From Limosilactobacillus gorillae (GTDB taxonomy: Bacteria > Bacillota > Bacilli > Lactobacillales > Lactobacillaceae): 64,000 nt of DNA. Below the pieces are notes generated by a model, which worked only from the letters and a program-made list of their open reading frames with translations, was not told the origin of the DNA and did not search any database. Location of the stretch: positions 1 through 64,000 of the forward strand of contig NZ_BCAH01000005.1 in NCBI RefSeq assembly GCF_001293735.1, given 5' to 3'. Both the position numbers and the translations under genes were made by a program. Shown here one piece after another: positions 1 to 8,035 of this stretch; the first letter of the stretch is position 1, and each line of letters begins with the position of its first letter.

Positions 1-13
1 GCCTTTTTGATAT

Positions 14-868
14 TTAGTTATTCAATAATTGTTTAATACTCTCAACTAGGCTCGGCAGCGGGTAGCCCAAGACGGTCGCAAGGTCGTTACTTGAAACATC
101 CAGGTCACCGTGTTGGTGAGGCTCTTCAAAGGAGGCAAACTGGCTTGCCGTTTGCTCGTCCATACCCGATGCTACCAGTGCAGCTTCGTACTCGGGCCGA
201 CTCAACTTGGTGATCTTTACCTTCTTACCCAGGGCCTCTTCTAAGGCTGCCCCGAGTTCCTTGTAGCTAACCGGCTGGCCACCAAACTCGTAAACCTCCT
301 TGGGAGCACTGGTGATCAGAACCTTAGCGGCGGCCGTGGCGTAGAGAGCTTCTGGCGCCCACGCGGCCTTACCGTCGGTCCAGTAAATGGCTGGCTGTCC
401 CGCCTGGCCGGCCAAAAGGAAACTGAGATCATTTTCCAAGTACCAGTTGTCGCGCAAGAAGACATGAGCTAACCCGCTTTTCTTAAGCGCCTCTTCAGTC
501 GCCTGATGGTCGTGGGCTAACGGCGCCGTGGCCTGGTCGGCGTTCGGATAACTGGTGTAGGCAACCAAGCTGACCCCGGCTGCCTTAGCAGCTTTGACCA
601 CGTTACAATGTTGAATTTCCCGGTTAACCGCCCCACCCGGCTGCGAAGAGATAAAGAGCAAGCGGTCGATTCCAGCTAGGGCCTCTTGCATCCCGGCTGG
701 GTCGGTGTAATCCCCTTGGCGAATCTCCACGCCTGCCGGCAGGATCTCTTCACCCTTAGCGACGTTACGCACGATAGCAACCACTTGTTCCTTGCCAACC
801 AAATTAGTCAGTTGTTTAACGGCTACCCGGCCAAAGTGACCGGTCGCAGCGGTAACGGCATACTTCAT
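14..868 (-). CDS. NmrA/QOR2-like NAD(P)H-binding quinone oxidoreductase
   Basis: 284-residue atypical short-chain dehydrogenase of the NmrA/YtfG (QOR2) type, expected to be a cytosolic NAD(P)H-dependent quinone or redox-sensing enzyme. The N-terminus reads MKYAVTAATGHFG: a beta strand followed by a glycine-rich NAD(P)-binding turn (TAATGHFG, residues 6-13). The length is normal for the family. The start has a good ribosome binding site (GAGGGGG about 7 nt upstream). A promoter TTGATA-16 nt-TATAAT lies at 913-940 and is duplicated 114 bp upstream. It is monocistronic, downstream of and co-directional with the phosphoglycerate mutase-like gene but separated from it by a terminator. The substrate cannot be read from the sequence. 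Confidence 0.85.
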   Translation of the reverse strand: MKYAVTAATGHFGRVAVKQLTNLVGKEQVVAIVRNVAKGEEILPAGVEIRQGDYTDPAGMQEALAGIDRLLFISSQPGGAVNREIQHCNVVKAAKAAGVSLVAYTSYPNADQATAPLAHDHQATEEALKKSGLAHVFLRDNWYLENDLSFLLAGQAGQPAIYWTDGKAAWAPEALYATAAAKVLITSAPKEVYEFGGQPVSYKELGAALEEALGKKVKITKLSRPEYEAALVASGMDEQTASQFASFEEPHQHGDLDVSSNDLATVLGYPLPSLVESIKQLLNN

Positions 869-912
869 TATTTAACCCCCTCATTCTTGTTACTTTATAT
901 ATCACATAGTTA

Positions 913-940
913 ATTATACCAACTGTTATTTTATTATCAA
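913..940 (-). promoter_or_regulatory. Promoter of the quinone oxidoreductase gene (copy 1)
   Basis: On the minus strand: TTGATA (935-940), 16-nt spacer, TATAAT (913-918) with an upstream TGG extension. An identical copy from the tandem duplication is at 1027-1054, so the gene has two tandem promoters. Confidence 0.7.
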
Positions 941-982
941 CAGGCATAGCCAAAAAAAGCGCCCGGTAACGGCATACTTCAT
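926..982 (-). CDS. 18-codon chimeric peptide created by the tandem duplication (possible)
   Basis: Copy 2 of the duplication recreates the ribosome binding site, ATG and first six codons (MKYAVT) of the downstream oxidoreductase. It then runs out of frame through the old terminator and stops after 18 codons at a TAA. It has intact initiation signals, so it could be translated, but it is most simply a by-product of the duplication. Confidence 0.35.
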   Translation of the reverse strand: MKYAVTGRFFWLCLLIIK

Positions 983-1065
983 TATTTAACCCCCTCATTC
1001 TTGTTACTTTATATATCACATAGTTAATTATACCAACTGTTATTTTATTATCAACAGGCATAGCC

Positions 1066-1090
1066 AAAAAAAGCGCCCGGTAACGGCGCT
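1066..1090 (-). terminator. Terminator of the phosphoglycerate mutase-like gene
   Basis: Minus strand: AGCGCC, 7-nt loop, GGCGCT, then a run of T. The duplicated copy near 952-976 has lost its first arm and should not terminate. Confidence 0.8.
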
Positions 1091-1100
1091 ATAATGATCA

Positions 1101-1754
1101 TTAATGGTTATAAAACTCGACCGTTACCTGGTCGCCGTCCATCACTAATTTAGACAAACTACCGTTGGCTGGACGCTCAGTGATGTCATACTTACCAGCT
1201 CCAAAACGTTCGATTAGGGACAGGCAGGTATTGCCGTGCGACACCAACAAGACGTTAGCACCATCCGGCAAACCAGCGTTTTGAATCAAAGCCAGACCCT
1301 GGTTCATCCGCGCCCAGTATTCCTGACTATTTTCGGCATCGTGAAAAGGATCAGCATCCTTGAGCCAATCCTTGGCCGTATCGATGCTATGCTCAGTAAC
1401 AATGTCCTTAAAGCTCTTCAGACCGTGGGGTGCTCCGGCGTTGTACCAGGCCTGATCCATGAAGGTTCCCTCGTAGGAGCCGTAAAATTCCTCGCGGAAG
1501 TAAGCGGCCGTCACCGGCTTTTCAACCGAGGCGGCCTGATTTTCATCTAGGATTACCTGGGCAGTTTCCACTGCCCGGGTTAGATCGGAACAAAAGGCAG
1601 CATCAAAGTGGATATCCTTGAGGCGTACGCCAGCCTGTTTTGCGTCTTCTACCCCCTTAGCAGTCAAAGGCGAATTACTCCAGCCCTGAAGCTTGTTGTA
1701 AATGTTATAGTAGGTTTGTCCATGGCGAACGAGGTAAATGTTAATCTTAGTCAT
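1101..1754 (-). CDS. Histidine phosphatase family protein (phosphoglycerate mutase-like)
   Basis: About 217 residues. The N-terminal YLVRHGQT is the phosphohistidine RHG motif of the histidine phosphatase superfamily, and LLVSHGNT near the C-terminus supplies the second catalytic histidine. Such proteins act as cofactor-dependent phosphoglycerate mutases or as broad phosphatases; this length and divergence fit a GpmB-like phosphatase better than the glycolytic enzyme. I chose the ATG at 1754 because it lies 6 nt after a GGAGGG ribosome binding site. An adjacent ATG at 1757 is possible. It is followed by its own hairpin terminator and transcribed alone. Confidence 0.85.
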   Translation of the reverse strand: MTKINIYLVRHGQTYYNIYNKLQGWSNSPLTAKGVEDAKQAGVRLKDIHFDAAFCSDLTRAVETAQVILDENQAASVEKPVTAAYFREEFYGSYEGTFMDQAWYNAGAPHGLKSFKDIVTEHSIDTAKDWLKDADPFHDAENSQEYWARMNQGLALIQNAGLPDGANVLLVSHGNTCLSLIERFGAGKYDITERPANGSLSKLVMDGDQVTVEFYNH

Positions 1755-1975
1755 CATTATCCCTCCAATGTTGGTTCTTTCAATTTCCCCCATTGTACCC
1801 CATCTTCCGTTTAATACGGCAGCATCTAACTATCTATTCCGTTAAGTTTCTTCAACGATTCTTCAAATTGCCCCGGTCACCCGGTATCTTGTGATAAAAT
1901 GTTGTGCATTACCGGCTAATTTATTAGCCCTTCGTTTATACAAAATTATTCTATGTCTGCGAGGATCACTCTACG

Positions 1976-4105
1976 ATGAAACGACTCGGAAAATTCGTGA
2001 ACACCCGGATTGGCTTTTTCACCCTTCTGGTGGTTCTTTTTTGGTTAAAGACCCTGGTGGCCTACTTTACCGACTTTAAATTGGGTGCCGAAGGGATTAT
2101 TCAGTACGCAATTTTACTGTTTAACCCACTAGGGACGACCCTACTCTTATTTGGGATCGCCTTTTACTTCAAGCGTTCGCGCTTCTTCTACCCAATTTTG
2201 ATAGGGATTGACGTTTTAAATACGGTCCTCTTGTACCTAAACGTTATCTACTACCGAGAATTCACTGACTTCATGACAATCGCTACCATGACGGGTTACT
2301 CCAAGGTTAATCAGGGGTTGTCGGGAAGCTCAATCGCCTTGACCGCCCCTCACGACGTCATTTACTGGCTTGACATCGTGGTTATCCTGATTCTAATGCT
2401 CTTTCGTAAGATTAGGTTTGACCCCCGCGCGCTCAGCCACCGAGTTGCCTTTGCGTTCACCTCAGTGGCCCTGGTTGTCTTCGGGGTTAATCTGGCGGTA
2501 GCGGAAATGGACCGGCCCCAATTGCTCGGCCGGACGTTTGATCGGACCTACATCGTTAAGTACCTGGGCTTAGATACCTTCACGGCTTACGACCTAATCA
2601 AGACAGAGCACGTTAACGACATGCGTAAGTCCGCTACTAAATCGGAGCTAGAAAAGGTTAAGGAGTTTACTGACTCCCACTACGCCGCCCCTAACGTTAA
2701 AATGTACGGGATCGCCAAGGGACGCAACGTGATCGTAATTCACCTAGAGAGCTTCCAGCAGTTCTTGATCAACTTAAAGGTCAACGGCCAGGAGGTAACG
2801 CCGTTCTTAAACTCCCTGTACAGAAGCAAGGATACCTACGCTTTTGACAATTTCTTCCACCAGGTTGGCCAAGGGAAGACCTCAGATGCCGAAAACATGC
2901 TGGAAACTTCTACTTTCGGTCTGTCGCAAGGATCTTTGTTTGCTACCCTGGGGAGCGACAACACCTTTGAAGCGGCGCCGGCCATTTTGGCACAGCGGGC
3001 CGGCTATTCATCAGCCGTCTTCCACGGTAACGTCGCCTCATTTTGGAACCGTAACAACGTCTACAAAAACATGGGCTACCAGTACTTCTTTGATGCCTCT
3101 TATTACGACACCTCCGGCGACAAGTCGACTGGCTACGGCTTAAAGGATAAACTGCTTTTCAATGATTCAATTAAGTACCTAGAAAACCTGCAGCAGCCGT
3201 TTTACGTTAAGTACATCACGGTTACTAACCACTTCCCGTTCGACCTCGATAGTGAAGACACCGATCCTAACTTTACTGCCCCTAATACCGACAACACCAC
3301 GGTTAACAACTACTTTGTGACCGCCCACTACCTCGACCAGGCAGTCCAGGAATTCTTCAATTACCTGAATAAGTCGGGACTGGCTAAAAAGTCGATCATC
3401 GTCTTGTACGGGGACCACTACGGAATCTCCAACAGTGAAAACCCAGACCTGGCCTCTGTTCTAGGCAAGAACAGTGATGACTGGACCGACTTCGACAATG
3501 CCCAACTCCAGCGGGTACCGCTGATGTTTGTCATTCCAGGGACCAACAAGGGTGGTGTTTATCATACCTACGGAGGGGAGATTGACGTCCTACCAACTCT
3601 CTTGCACCTACTGGGGATCTCAACCAAACGTTACATCATGTTTGGAACCGACCTTTTCTCCAGCCAGCACAGTCAAGTGGTGGCCTTCCGTAACCGTGAC
3701 TTCGTGACGCCAAATTACACTTCACTCTCTGGGACGGTCTACAGTAATAAGACTGGTAAAGTTGCTAAGTTGACCAAGGCCGAACAAAAAAAGGTAGATG
3801 CCGACAGCGAATTGGTCAACGAGGAGCTATCCCTGTCCGATTCGCTCAATCAAAAGAACCTCCTGCGCTTTTACACGCCGAAGGGCTTCACCAAGGTCAA
3901 CCCAAGCAAATATAACTATGCCAACGGATTGAAGAAGGAAAAAGAAATCGAGAAGAAGCTTGGTAACAAGTCCACCTCTTTGATCAGCGAGAACGGGGGT
4001 AAGACGACCGCCGACGTCTTCAGTACCGACGCACCTGAATTGAACCACTCTTCAACAACTTCCAACCGAATCAAGATTACCAATCCAGACGCCAACAACA
4101 ACTAA
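1976..4105 (+). CDS. ltaS: Lipoteichoic acid synthase (LtaS-type, sulfatase family)
   Basis: 709 residues. Five predicted membrane helices lie at roughly residues 12-30, 43-62, 70-92, 127-144 and 157-175, followed by an extracellular alkaline-phosphatase/sulfatase-like domain. That domain polymerises glycerol-phosphate from phosphatidylglycerol onto the lipid anchor. IHLES places a metal-ligand glutamate at 258, and GQGKTSDAE places the catalytic threonine at 302; the known Staphylococcus LtaS residues are Glu255 and Thr300. HGNVASFWNR and YGDHYG are the other family motifs. A charged Lys/Ser/Asn-rich tail (about 600-709) is longer than in the minimal enzyme. Monocistronic, with a plausible extended -10 (TGATAAAAT, 1892-1900) and a strong terminator. 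Confidence 0.92.
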   Translation: MKRLGKFVNTRIGFFTLLVVLFWLKTLVAYFTDFKLGAEGIIQYAILLFNPLGTTLLLFGIAFYFKRSRFFYPILIGIDVLNTVLLYLNVIYYREFTDFMTIATMTGYSKVNQGLSGSSIALTAPHDVIYWLDIVVILILMLFRKIRFDPRALSHRVAFAFTSVALVVFGVNLAVAEMDRPQLLGRTFDRTYIVKYLGLDTFTAYDLIKTEHVNDMRKSATKSELEKVKEFTDSHYAAPNVKMYGIAKGRNVIVIHLESFQQFLINLKVNGQEVTPFLNSLYRSKDTYAFDNFFHQVGQGKTSDAENMLETSTFGLSQGSLFATLGSDNTFEAAPAILAQRAGYSSAVFHGNVASFWNRNNVYKNMGYQYFFDASYYDTSGDKSTGYGLKDKLLFNDSIKYLENLQQPFYVKYITVTNHFPFDLDSEDTDPNFTAPNTDNTTVNNYFVTAHYLDQAVQEFFNYLNKSGLAKKSIIVLYGDHYGISNSENPDLASVLGKNSDDWTDFDNAQLQRVPLMFVIPGTNKGGVYHTYGGEIDVLPTLLHLLGISTKRYIMFGTDLFSSQHSQVVAFRNRDFVTPNYTSLSGTVYSNKTGKVAKLTKAEQKKVDADSELVNEELSLSDSLNQKNLLRFYTPKGFTKVNPSKYNYANGLKKEKEIEKKLGNKSTSLISENGGKTTADVFSTDAPELNHSSTTSNRIKITNPDANNN

Positions 4106-4110
4106 CAGTT

Positions 4111-4142
4111 AAGCGGGTCAGCATATGCTGACCCGCTTTTGT
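4111..4142 (+). terminator. Terminator after ltaS
   Basis: Perfect palindrome with 14-nt arms starting AAGCGGGTCAGCAT at 4111-4138, then a T-rich tail. The tail also carries a TATAAT (4145-4150) that could be the -10 of the next gene. Confidence 0.85.
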
Positions 4143-4180
4143 TGTATAATCAAATTAATAAAAAAAGGGGGGTGAATCAA

Positions 4181-4666
4181 ATGTCAACCGTTTTTATCGC
4201 TCACGTCAAGCTAAGCTGGGGAAAAGCGGCCGATTACTTAATCGCTAACGATGTTGAACCTGGCCTTGCCGAGCGCTGGGACCAGGGGGATCAAAATTGG
4301 AACGCCGTTATGGTCCGAGCTTTGATCAACGTTCCGGTTGCCCCCTACCTCAAAAGTAACCGGGTAACGCCGCCGATTGCCACGGGGATTATTACCAGCC
4401 TAACCGCTGTGGAGGCCGGCCCGGCCACCGATCAACTTTTACGGACCAGGAGCCAGTTCATCATGGCTGAAATATGGCAAAGACAAGACGTTACCGTCAA
4501 CACAACTTTCCTGCACCACGACCACCCCAAGTGGAGCCAACGCCAGATCCACGCCGATGTCGACTACTGGGTTAATCACCGCCGCCATCCACTGATTACT
4601 TTGATTACCAAGTGGCGGATTCAACTGCAACTGGCCCGAATTCGTAAGGAGTCCAGGCAGAAGTAA
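4181..4666 (+). CDS. Hypothetical protein, 161 aa
   Basis: I do not recognise this family. The ATG at 4181 follows a strong ribosome binding site (GGGGGG, spacing about 8). The protein is soluble and rich in Trp and His, has no signal peptide or membrane segment, and ends in a basic tail (QLARIRKESRQK). An MSTVFIAHVKL start and a central RSQFIMAEIWQR segment look like a compact alpha/beta fold. It sits between two terminators, so it is transcribed alone. Function unknown. Confidence 0.7.
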   Translation: MSTVFIAHVKLSWGKAADYLIANDVEPGLAERWDQGDQNWNAVMVRALINVPVAPYLKSNRVTPPIATGIITSLTAVEAGPATDQLLRTRSQFIMAEIWQRQDVTVNTTFLHHDHPKWSQRQIHADVDYWVNHRRHPLITLITKWRIQLQLARIRKESRQK

Positions 4667-4682
4667 GTTCACCTGCTGAAAT

Positions 4683-4717
4683 AAAAAAGCTGTGACGGTT
4701 TTGTCACAGCTTTTTTA
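4683..4717. terminator. Bidirectional terminator
   Basis: AAAAAAGCTGTGAC, 6-nt loop, GTCACAGCTTTTTT. It serves the hypothetical gene on the plus strand and the flp operon on the minus strand. The CTGTGAC/GTCACAG core recurs at 20223 and 56964. Confidence 0.9.
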
Positions 4718-5365
4718 TTTCATAATCGTCACCACCCGGCGGTGACGCACAATTCGTCCGGTAGCCTGGAGACGCCGAAACTTACGCGATAAGGTTTCTG
4801 GCGTTGTCCCCAGGTAGGCAGCCAAATCCTTCATCTTCATTGGCAGGGTGAACCTTTTTTGTCCGCCGTGCTCAGCCTGGCGAGTCAAATAAGACCACAA
4901 GCGCTCTTCAACCGAATCCATCACCAAGTACTGGTTCTGAACCGTTAACTCTTGGACCTTGGCCATTGTTAGCTGTAAAAGCCGGGATGCCAACTCTGGG
5001 TAGTCAGCCAAGAGATTAGTGAAGTCCTCATAGCTGATTGTACAGATGGCGGCGTCTTTTTGAACCACAGCAAAGGTTGTTTCATTTTCGGTCCCGTAAA
5101 GCCACTGCTCGCCAACGTAATCACCAGTGTTCATCACAGAAAGGACCTGCTCTTCACCCTCCGCGCTAAGCTGGTAGAGCTTCACCTGACCATCCTCTAC
5201 AATTACTAAGCGTCCACTGTCACCTGGGGCCAAAATAACTTGGCCGCGCTGATAACGATGATGAACCACTACCGACTCAATTCGCCGCTGGTCTTGCAAT
5301 GGTAGCTGGTTAAAGAGGGGCACTAGCGAAACACAAAGATGCTCACCATTCGTCGTCTTCATCAT
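4715..5365 (-). CDS. flp: Crp/FNR-family regulator, FLP (FNR-like protein)
   Basis: 216 residues: cyclic-nucleotide-binding-like sensor (about 20-135), dimer helix (about 140-160), C-terminal winged helix-turn-helix (about 170-212). The recognition helix reads ETLSR, the same E-x-x-S-R pattern FNR uses to read TTGAT-N4-ATCAA. No iron-sulfur cysteine cluster is present. There are two cysteines, C11 and C108, 97 residues apart; as I recall, FLP of Lactobacillus casei uses Cys5/Cys102 (same spacing) as a disulfide redox switch. It is the last gene of its operon, and its start overlaps the end of the ferritin-like gene by 23 bp. Two FNR boxes in this operon (6175 and 8286) are its likely targets. 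Confidence 0.88.
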   Translation of the reverse strand: MMKTTNGEHLCVSLVPLFNQLPLQDQRRIESVVVHHRYQRGQVILAPGDSGRLVIVEDGQVKLYQLSAEGEEQVLSVMNTGDYVGEQWLYGTENETTFAVVQKDAAICTISYEDFTNLLADYPELASRLLQLTMAKVQELTVQNQYLVMDSVEERLWSYLTRQAEHGGQKRFTLPMKMKDLAAYLGTTPETLSRKFRRLQATGRIVRHRRVVTIMK

Positions 5366-5891
5366 CCTCTTGATACCTTCCCGTCATCAAATCATTACCC
5401 AGGAAATTTTGACCGGCTAAAATCTGAGCACGCATCCATTCGTCCAAATCAACCAAGGTGTGCACTAATTTCATCAGTCCTTCCTGCTTTCCTAGTGCAA
5501 TTGCCTTTTGGATAAAGAGCAGTTGGGTATCAAAGTCCTTAATCAGGTCAAAGAGCTGATCCTTTCCCGGGAAATACTTAGCCGCACCGTCTTCCTTTAG
5601 CATCGTGTACTCTGTGAACTGAGCGGTTACGGTTGGTACCGCCTCACCACGCTGGACCAAGAGGTCATTGATCCGATCAAAGTAGCGGCGTTCCATTGTC
5701 AACCAATCACCTGCGTACTGAGTCAAAAACAGGCTGGCACACCCCTTAGCAAAAAGACGGGCTTGGTTAATCTTTTGTTGGTGTAACCACAGGTTGGCCA
5801 GAATGTGGCCAGTCATCGCCCCGGCTGTCGGAGTATGGTGATCGACATCAGCCTGCTTGAGTTCCGCTTGGTAGCATTCTTCGGGCGTCAT
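5343..5891 (-). CDS. Ferritin-like / Dps-related helical protein
   Basis: 182 residues, all helical. It resembles the Dps/ferritin-like family in the segment running from a first long helix (GHILANLWLHQQ) to the ERRYFDRINDLL and GEAVPTVTAQFTE region, which matches the Dps pattern of an acidic helix, then G-x-P-x-T. The usual Dps ferroxidase histidine and aspartate ligands are not clearly kept, so iron oxidation is doubtful. The C-terminus is strongly acidic (YQEDDEDDEW). Its start abuts the HMA gene and its end overlaps flp, which fits translational coupling. A role in metal or oxidative stress handling is inferred from context. Confidence 0.65.
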   Translation of the reverse strand: MTPEECYQAELKQADVDHHTPTAGAMTGHILANLWLHQQKINQARLFAKGCASLFLTQYAGDWLTMERRYFDRINDLLVQRGEAVPTVTAQFTEYTMLKEDGAAKYFPGKDQLFDLIKDFDTQLLFIQKAIALGKQEGLMKLVHTLVDLDEWMRAQILAGQNFLGNDLMTGRYQEDDEDDEW

Positions 5892-6124
5892 TACTGAGTG
5901 ACCTCCTTTTCCTTAACGTTTTTAACTTGGTATCCCAAGTTTTCAATGACCTGTTTTAAGACCGGTGCCGTCACTTGATTCGTATCCAGAGTGGCCTTGA
6001 GTTTGCCAGCGTTGAAGAGGACTTTGACCTCACTGACCCCGGCTTGGTGCTCGACCGCTGTTTTAATCTTTTCCAAGCAGGACGGACAAGACAGCCCGCC
6101 CAGTTCCATCATTATCTTCTTCAT
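5891..6124 (-). CDS. Heavy-metal-associated (HMA) domain chaperone
   Basis: 77 residues, a single ferredoxin-like HMA domain with the metal-binding motif LSCPSC (residues 12-17) near the N-terminus. Such proteins (CopZ family) hand a soft metal ion to a P1B ATPase. The adjacent ATPase lacks its own N-terminal HMA domain, so this protein probably supplies that function. Ribosome binding site AAGGAGG at ideal spacing. Its own promoter with an FNR box lies directly upstream, so it can be expressed separately from the ATPase. Confidence 0.88.
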   Translation of the reverse strand: MKKIMMELGGLSCPSCLEKIKTAVEHQAGVSEVKVLFNAGKLKATLDTNQVTAPVLKQVIENLGYQVKNVKEKEVTQ

Positions 6125-6146
6125 GTTTCATCCTCCTTTTTCCTTC

Positions 6147-6188
6147 AGTATAAACGTCTCAAATGATAAAATAATTGACCACCGTCAA
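6147..6188 (-). promoter_or_regulatory. FLP-dependent promoter of the HMA-ferritin-flp operon
   Basis: On the minus strand an FNR-type box TTGAC-CACC-GTCAA (6175-6188) is centred 29.5 nt upstream of a -10 TATACT (6152 to 6147). This puts the box at about -41.5, the class II activator position. The -35 hexamer is poor (ATTATT), as expected for an activator-dependent promoter. It would make flp autoregulated. Confidence 0.75.
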
Positions 6189-6190
6189 GA

Positions 6191-8035
6191 TTAACGAACT
6201 TTTAGTAACCGCATCCCATTTAAAATTACGATCAAAATGCTCAGCTCATGAATCAACATCCCCAAGGCTATATGAACGTAGCCGGCAAGGAGGCCGCCAA
6301 ACAAGAGGGCAACGGTCAAAAGGGCGATCGTGATGTTTTGAGTCATGTTGGCGGACGTCTTCTTGGCAATCGTAAGTGCCAGCGGTAGCTTGGTCAAATC
6401 GGAATGAAGTAAAACGATGTCGGAAACGTCTAGGGCCACGTCGGTCCCATTGCCCATCGCAATTCCAACCTCGGCCAGTGCCAGGGCTGGGCTGTCATTA
6501 ATTCCATCCCCTAAAAGGGCGACCACATGCCCACGGGCCTGTAGCTCCTTAATGATTTCAGCCTTATCAGCTGGTAGAAGGTCTCCTCTCACCTCTGTCA
6601 TTCCCACCGCTCGGCCAACCTGCTCGGCGGTCGTCTGGTTGTCCCCGCTCAACATGATCAGGTTGGTGTAGCCAAGCGTCCGAAGCTTTTTAAACGTAGC
6701 CTGGGCCCCATCTTTGAGTGGATCGGTAATGGCAAGACTCCCCCTCAACACTCCGTCGACAGCCAGGTAAACCAGGGAGTAGCCCGCCGTTTGCCAGGCC
6801 TGGGTAACTTCCTTTACCGCTCCCAGACTAATTTGAAACTCACCTAGTAGCTTGGCATTGCCGACTAAGACCTGATGGCCAGCAACTTCAGCTACCATCC
6901 CCTGCCCAAGGCGCACTCTGCTTTTATCCACCGGCTGGGGGGTGGCAGCCACACCATTGAGCACTGCCTTGGCCAGCGGATGATTGGCAATTGTTTCCAC
7001 GCTGACCAGCAGCTGACGATCTTCTTCACTAGCTCCGGGAGCCCACCACTGGTCAACCACTTCCGGCTGACCCTTAGTAACCGTACCGGTCTTGTCAAAA
7101 ACCAGGGTATCGACCCGGTTTAAGGCGCTCAGGCTGGCACTCCCCTTGGCCAGGATTCCACGCCGGGCCGCCTGGCCAATCCCAGCAACGGTCGAAACCG
7201 GCACCCCGATCACCAGGGCCCCAGGGCAGCCCAACACCAGGATCGTGATCGCAAACGCCAAATCCCGAGTAACCAGGCCAACCAAGAGAGCTAGCACTAA
7301 CACCAAGGGGGTGTAATACTTTGCAAACCGGTCAATCACCCGCTGGGCCTTGGACTTGCTATCCTGGGCCTCTTCAACCAGCTCAATAATCCGGCCGAAA
7401 GTGGTGTCTTCCCCAACCCGGCTGGCCGCAACCACTAGTAGACCATCCTCTAGAATTGTGCCGGCGCTGACGGTTTGCTCAACCATCTTTTGAATTGGCC
7501 GGGCTTCCCCGGTTAGGCTGGCCTCATTGACCACTCCGGTCCCCTTCTTGACTGTCCCGTCAACTGGGATCCGGTCACCGGCCCTAACCAAGACCAAATC
7601 ACCTTGTTCAACAAAGTCAATCTCCTCAACCTCCCCGACGGTATCGTTAATGTCAGCAAGCACTTCCGCGGTTTGGGGCGCCAATTCGGTCAGTGATTTG
7701 ACGGCCGCCCGGGTCTTCTTTAAGGTCACCTCCTCCAAGACGTCGCCAAGGTTAAAGAGCCACACGACGATGGCGGCTTCGTTAAACTCGCCAATAATGG
7801 CGGCACCTATGATCGCTACGGCTACCAGTAGCTCAATTGAAACCACCCGGTAGGCCAAAGCGCTCGCTGCCCGTAAGATGATCGGCACACCCCCGATAAC
7901 GGCGGCGGCAATCATAAGCGGAGTGACTACCTCAAAGCTTGTCAAGCGGCTAAGCTCGGCAAGTATGATTAATAACGTCATCGCCCCAACGTTAACCCGC
8001 TGGTGGCGGCTAAAGAATGTTTGAAGCTTTCCCAT
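6191..8035 (-). CDS. P1B-type heavy-metal translocating ATPase
   Basis: 614 residues with all P-type ATPase landmarks: actuator loop LTGEARP (174-180), phosphorylation site DKTGTVTKG (Asp314), the HP motif NHPLAKAVL, and GDGINDSPAL. It lacks an N-terminal HMA domain. The transmembrane metal motif is C270-P271-G272 instead of CPC or SPC. The last helix carries HELS (His596, Glu597), reminiscent of the HEG(G/S)T motif of P1B-4 iron/cobalt exporters. Metal specificity is therefore uncertain; Fe(II) efflux is one inference. Immediate upstream ribosome binding is weak, and the start lies about 216 nt downstream of the predicted transcription start. Confidence 0.88.
   Translation of the reverse strand: MGKLQTFFSRHQRVNVGAMTLLIILAELSRLTSFEVVTPLMIAAAVIGGVPIILRAASALAYRVVSIELLVAVAIIGAAIIGEFNEAAIVVWLFNLGDVLEEVTLKKTRAAVKSLTELAPQTAEVLADINDTVGEVEEIDFVEQGDLVLVRAGDRIPVDGTVKKGTGVVNEASLTGEARPIQKMVEQTVSAGTILEDGLLVVAASRVGEDTTFGRIIELVEEAQDSKSKAQRVIDRFAKYYTPLVLVLALLVGLVTRDLAFAITILVLGCPGALVIGVPVSTVAGIGQAARRGILAKGSASLSALNRVDTLVFDKTGTVTKGQPEVVDQWWAPGASEEDRQLLVSVETIANHPLAKAVLNGVAATPQPVDKSRVRLGQGMVAEVAGHQVLVGNAKLLGEFQISLGAVKEVTQAWQTAGYSLVYLAVDGVLRGSLAITDPLKDGAQATFKKLRTLGYTNLIMLSGDNQTTAEQVGRAVGMTEVRGDLLPADKAEIIKELQARGHVVALLGDGINDSPALALAEVGIAMGNGTDVALDVSDIVLLHSDLTKLPLALTIAKKTSANMTQNITIALLTVALLFGGLLAGYVHIALGMLIHELSILIVILNGMRLLKVR

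Larger units (their letters stand above)
851..1087. repeat. 114-bp perfect tandem duplication of a promoter/start region
   Basis: Copy 1 is 851-964 and copy 2 is 965-1078. A third partial copy of 9 bp (GGTAACGGC) is at 1079-1087. The unit holds the first codons, ribosome binding site and promoter of the quinone oxidoreductase gene plus the T-tract side of the preceding terminator. The 9-bp sequence occurs both in the gene start and in the terminator, so recombination between these short homologies is the likely origin. Confidence 0.95.

Noticed and set aside
816-1067. 83-codon minus-strand frame containing a repeated protein segment
   Set aside because: It is only the tandem DNA duplication read in one frame; it overlaps the real start of the oxidoreductase and has no ribosome binding site.
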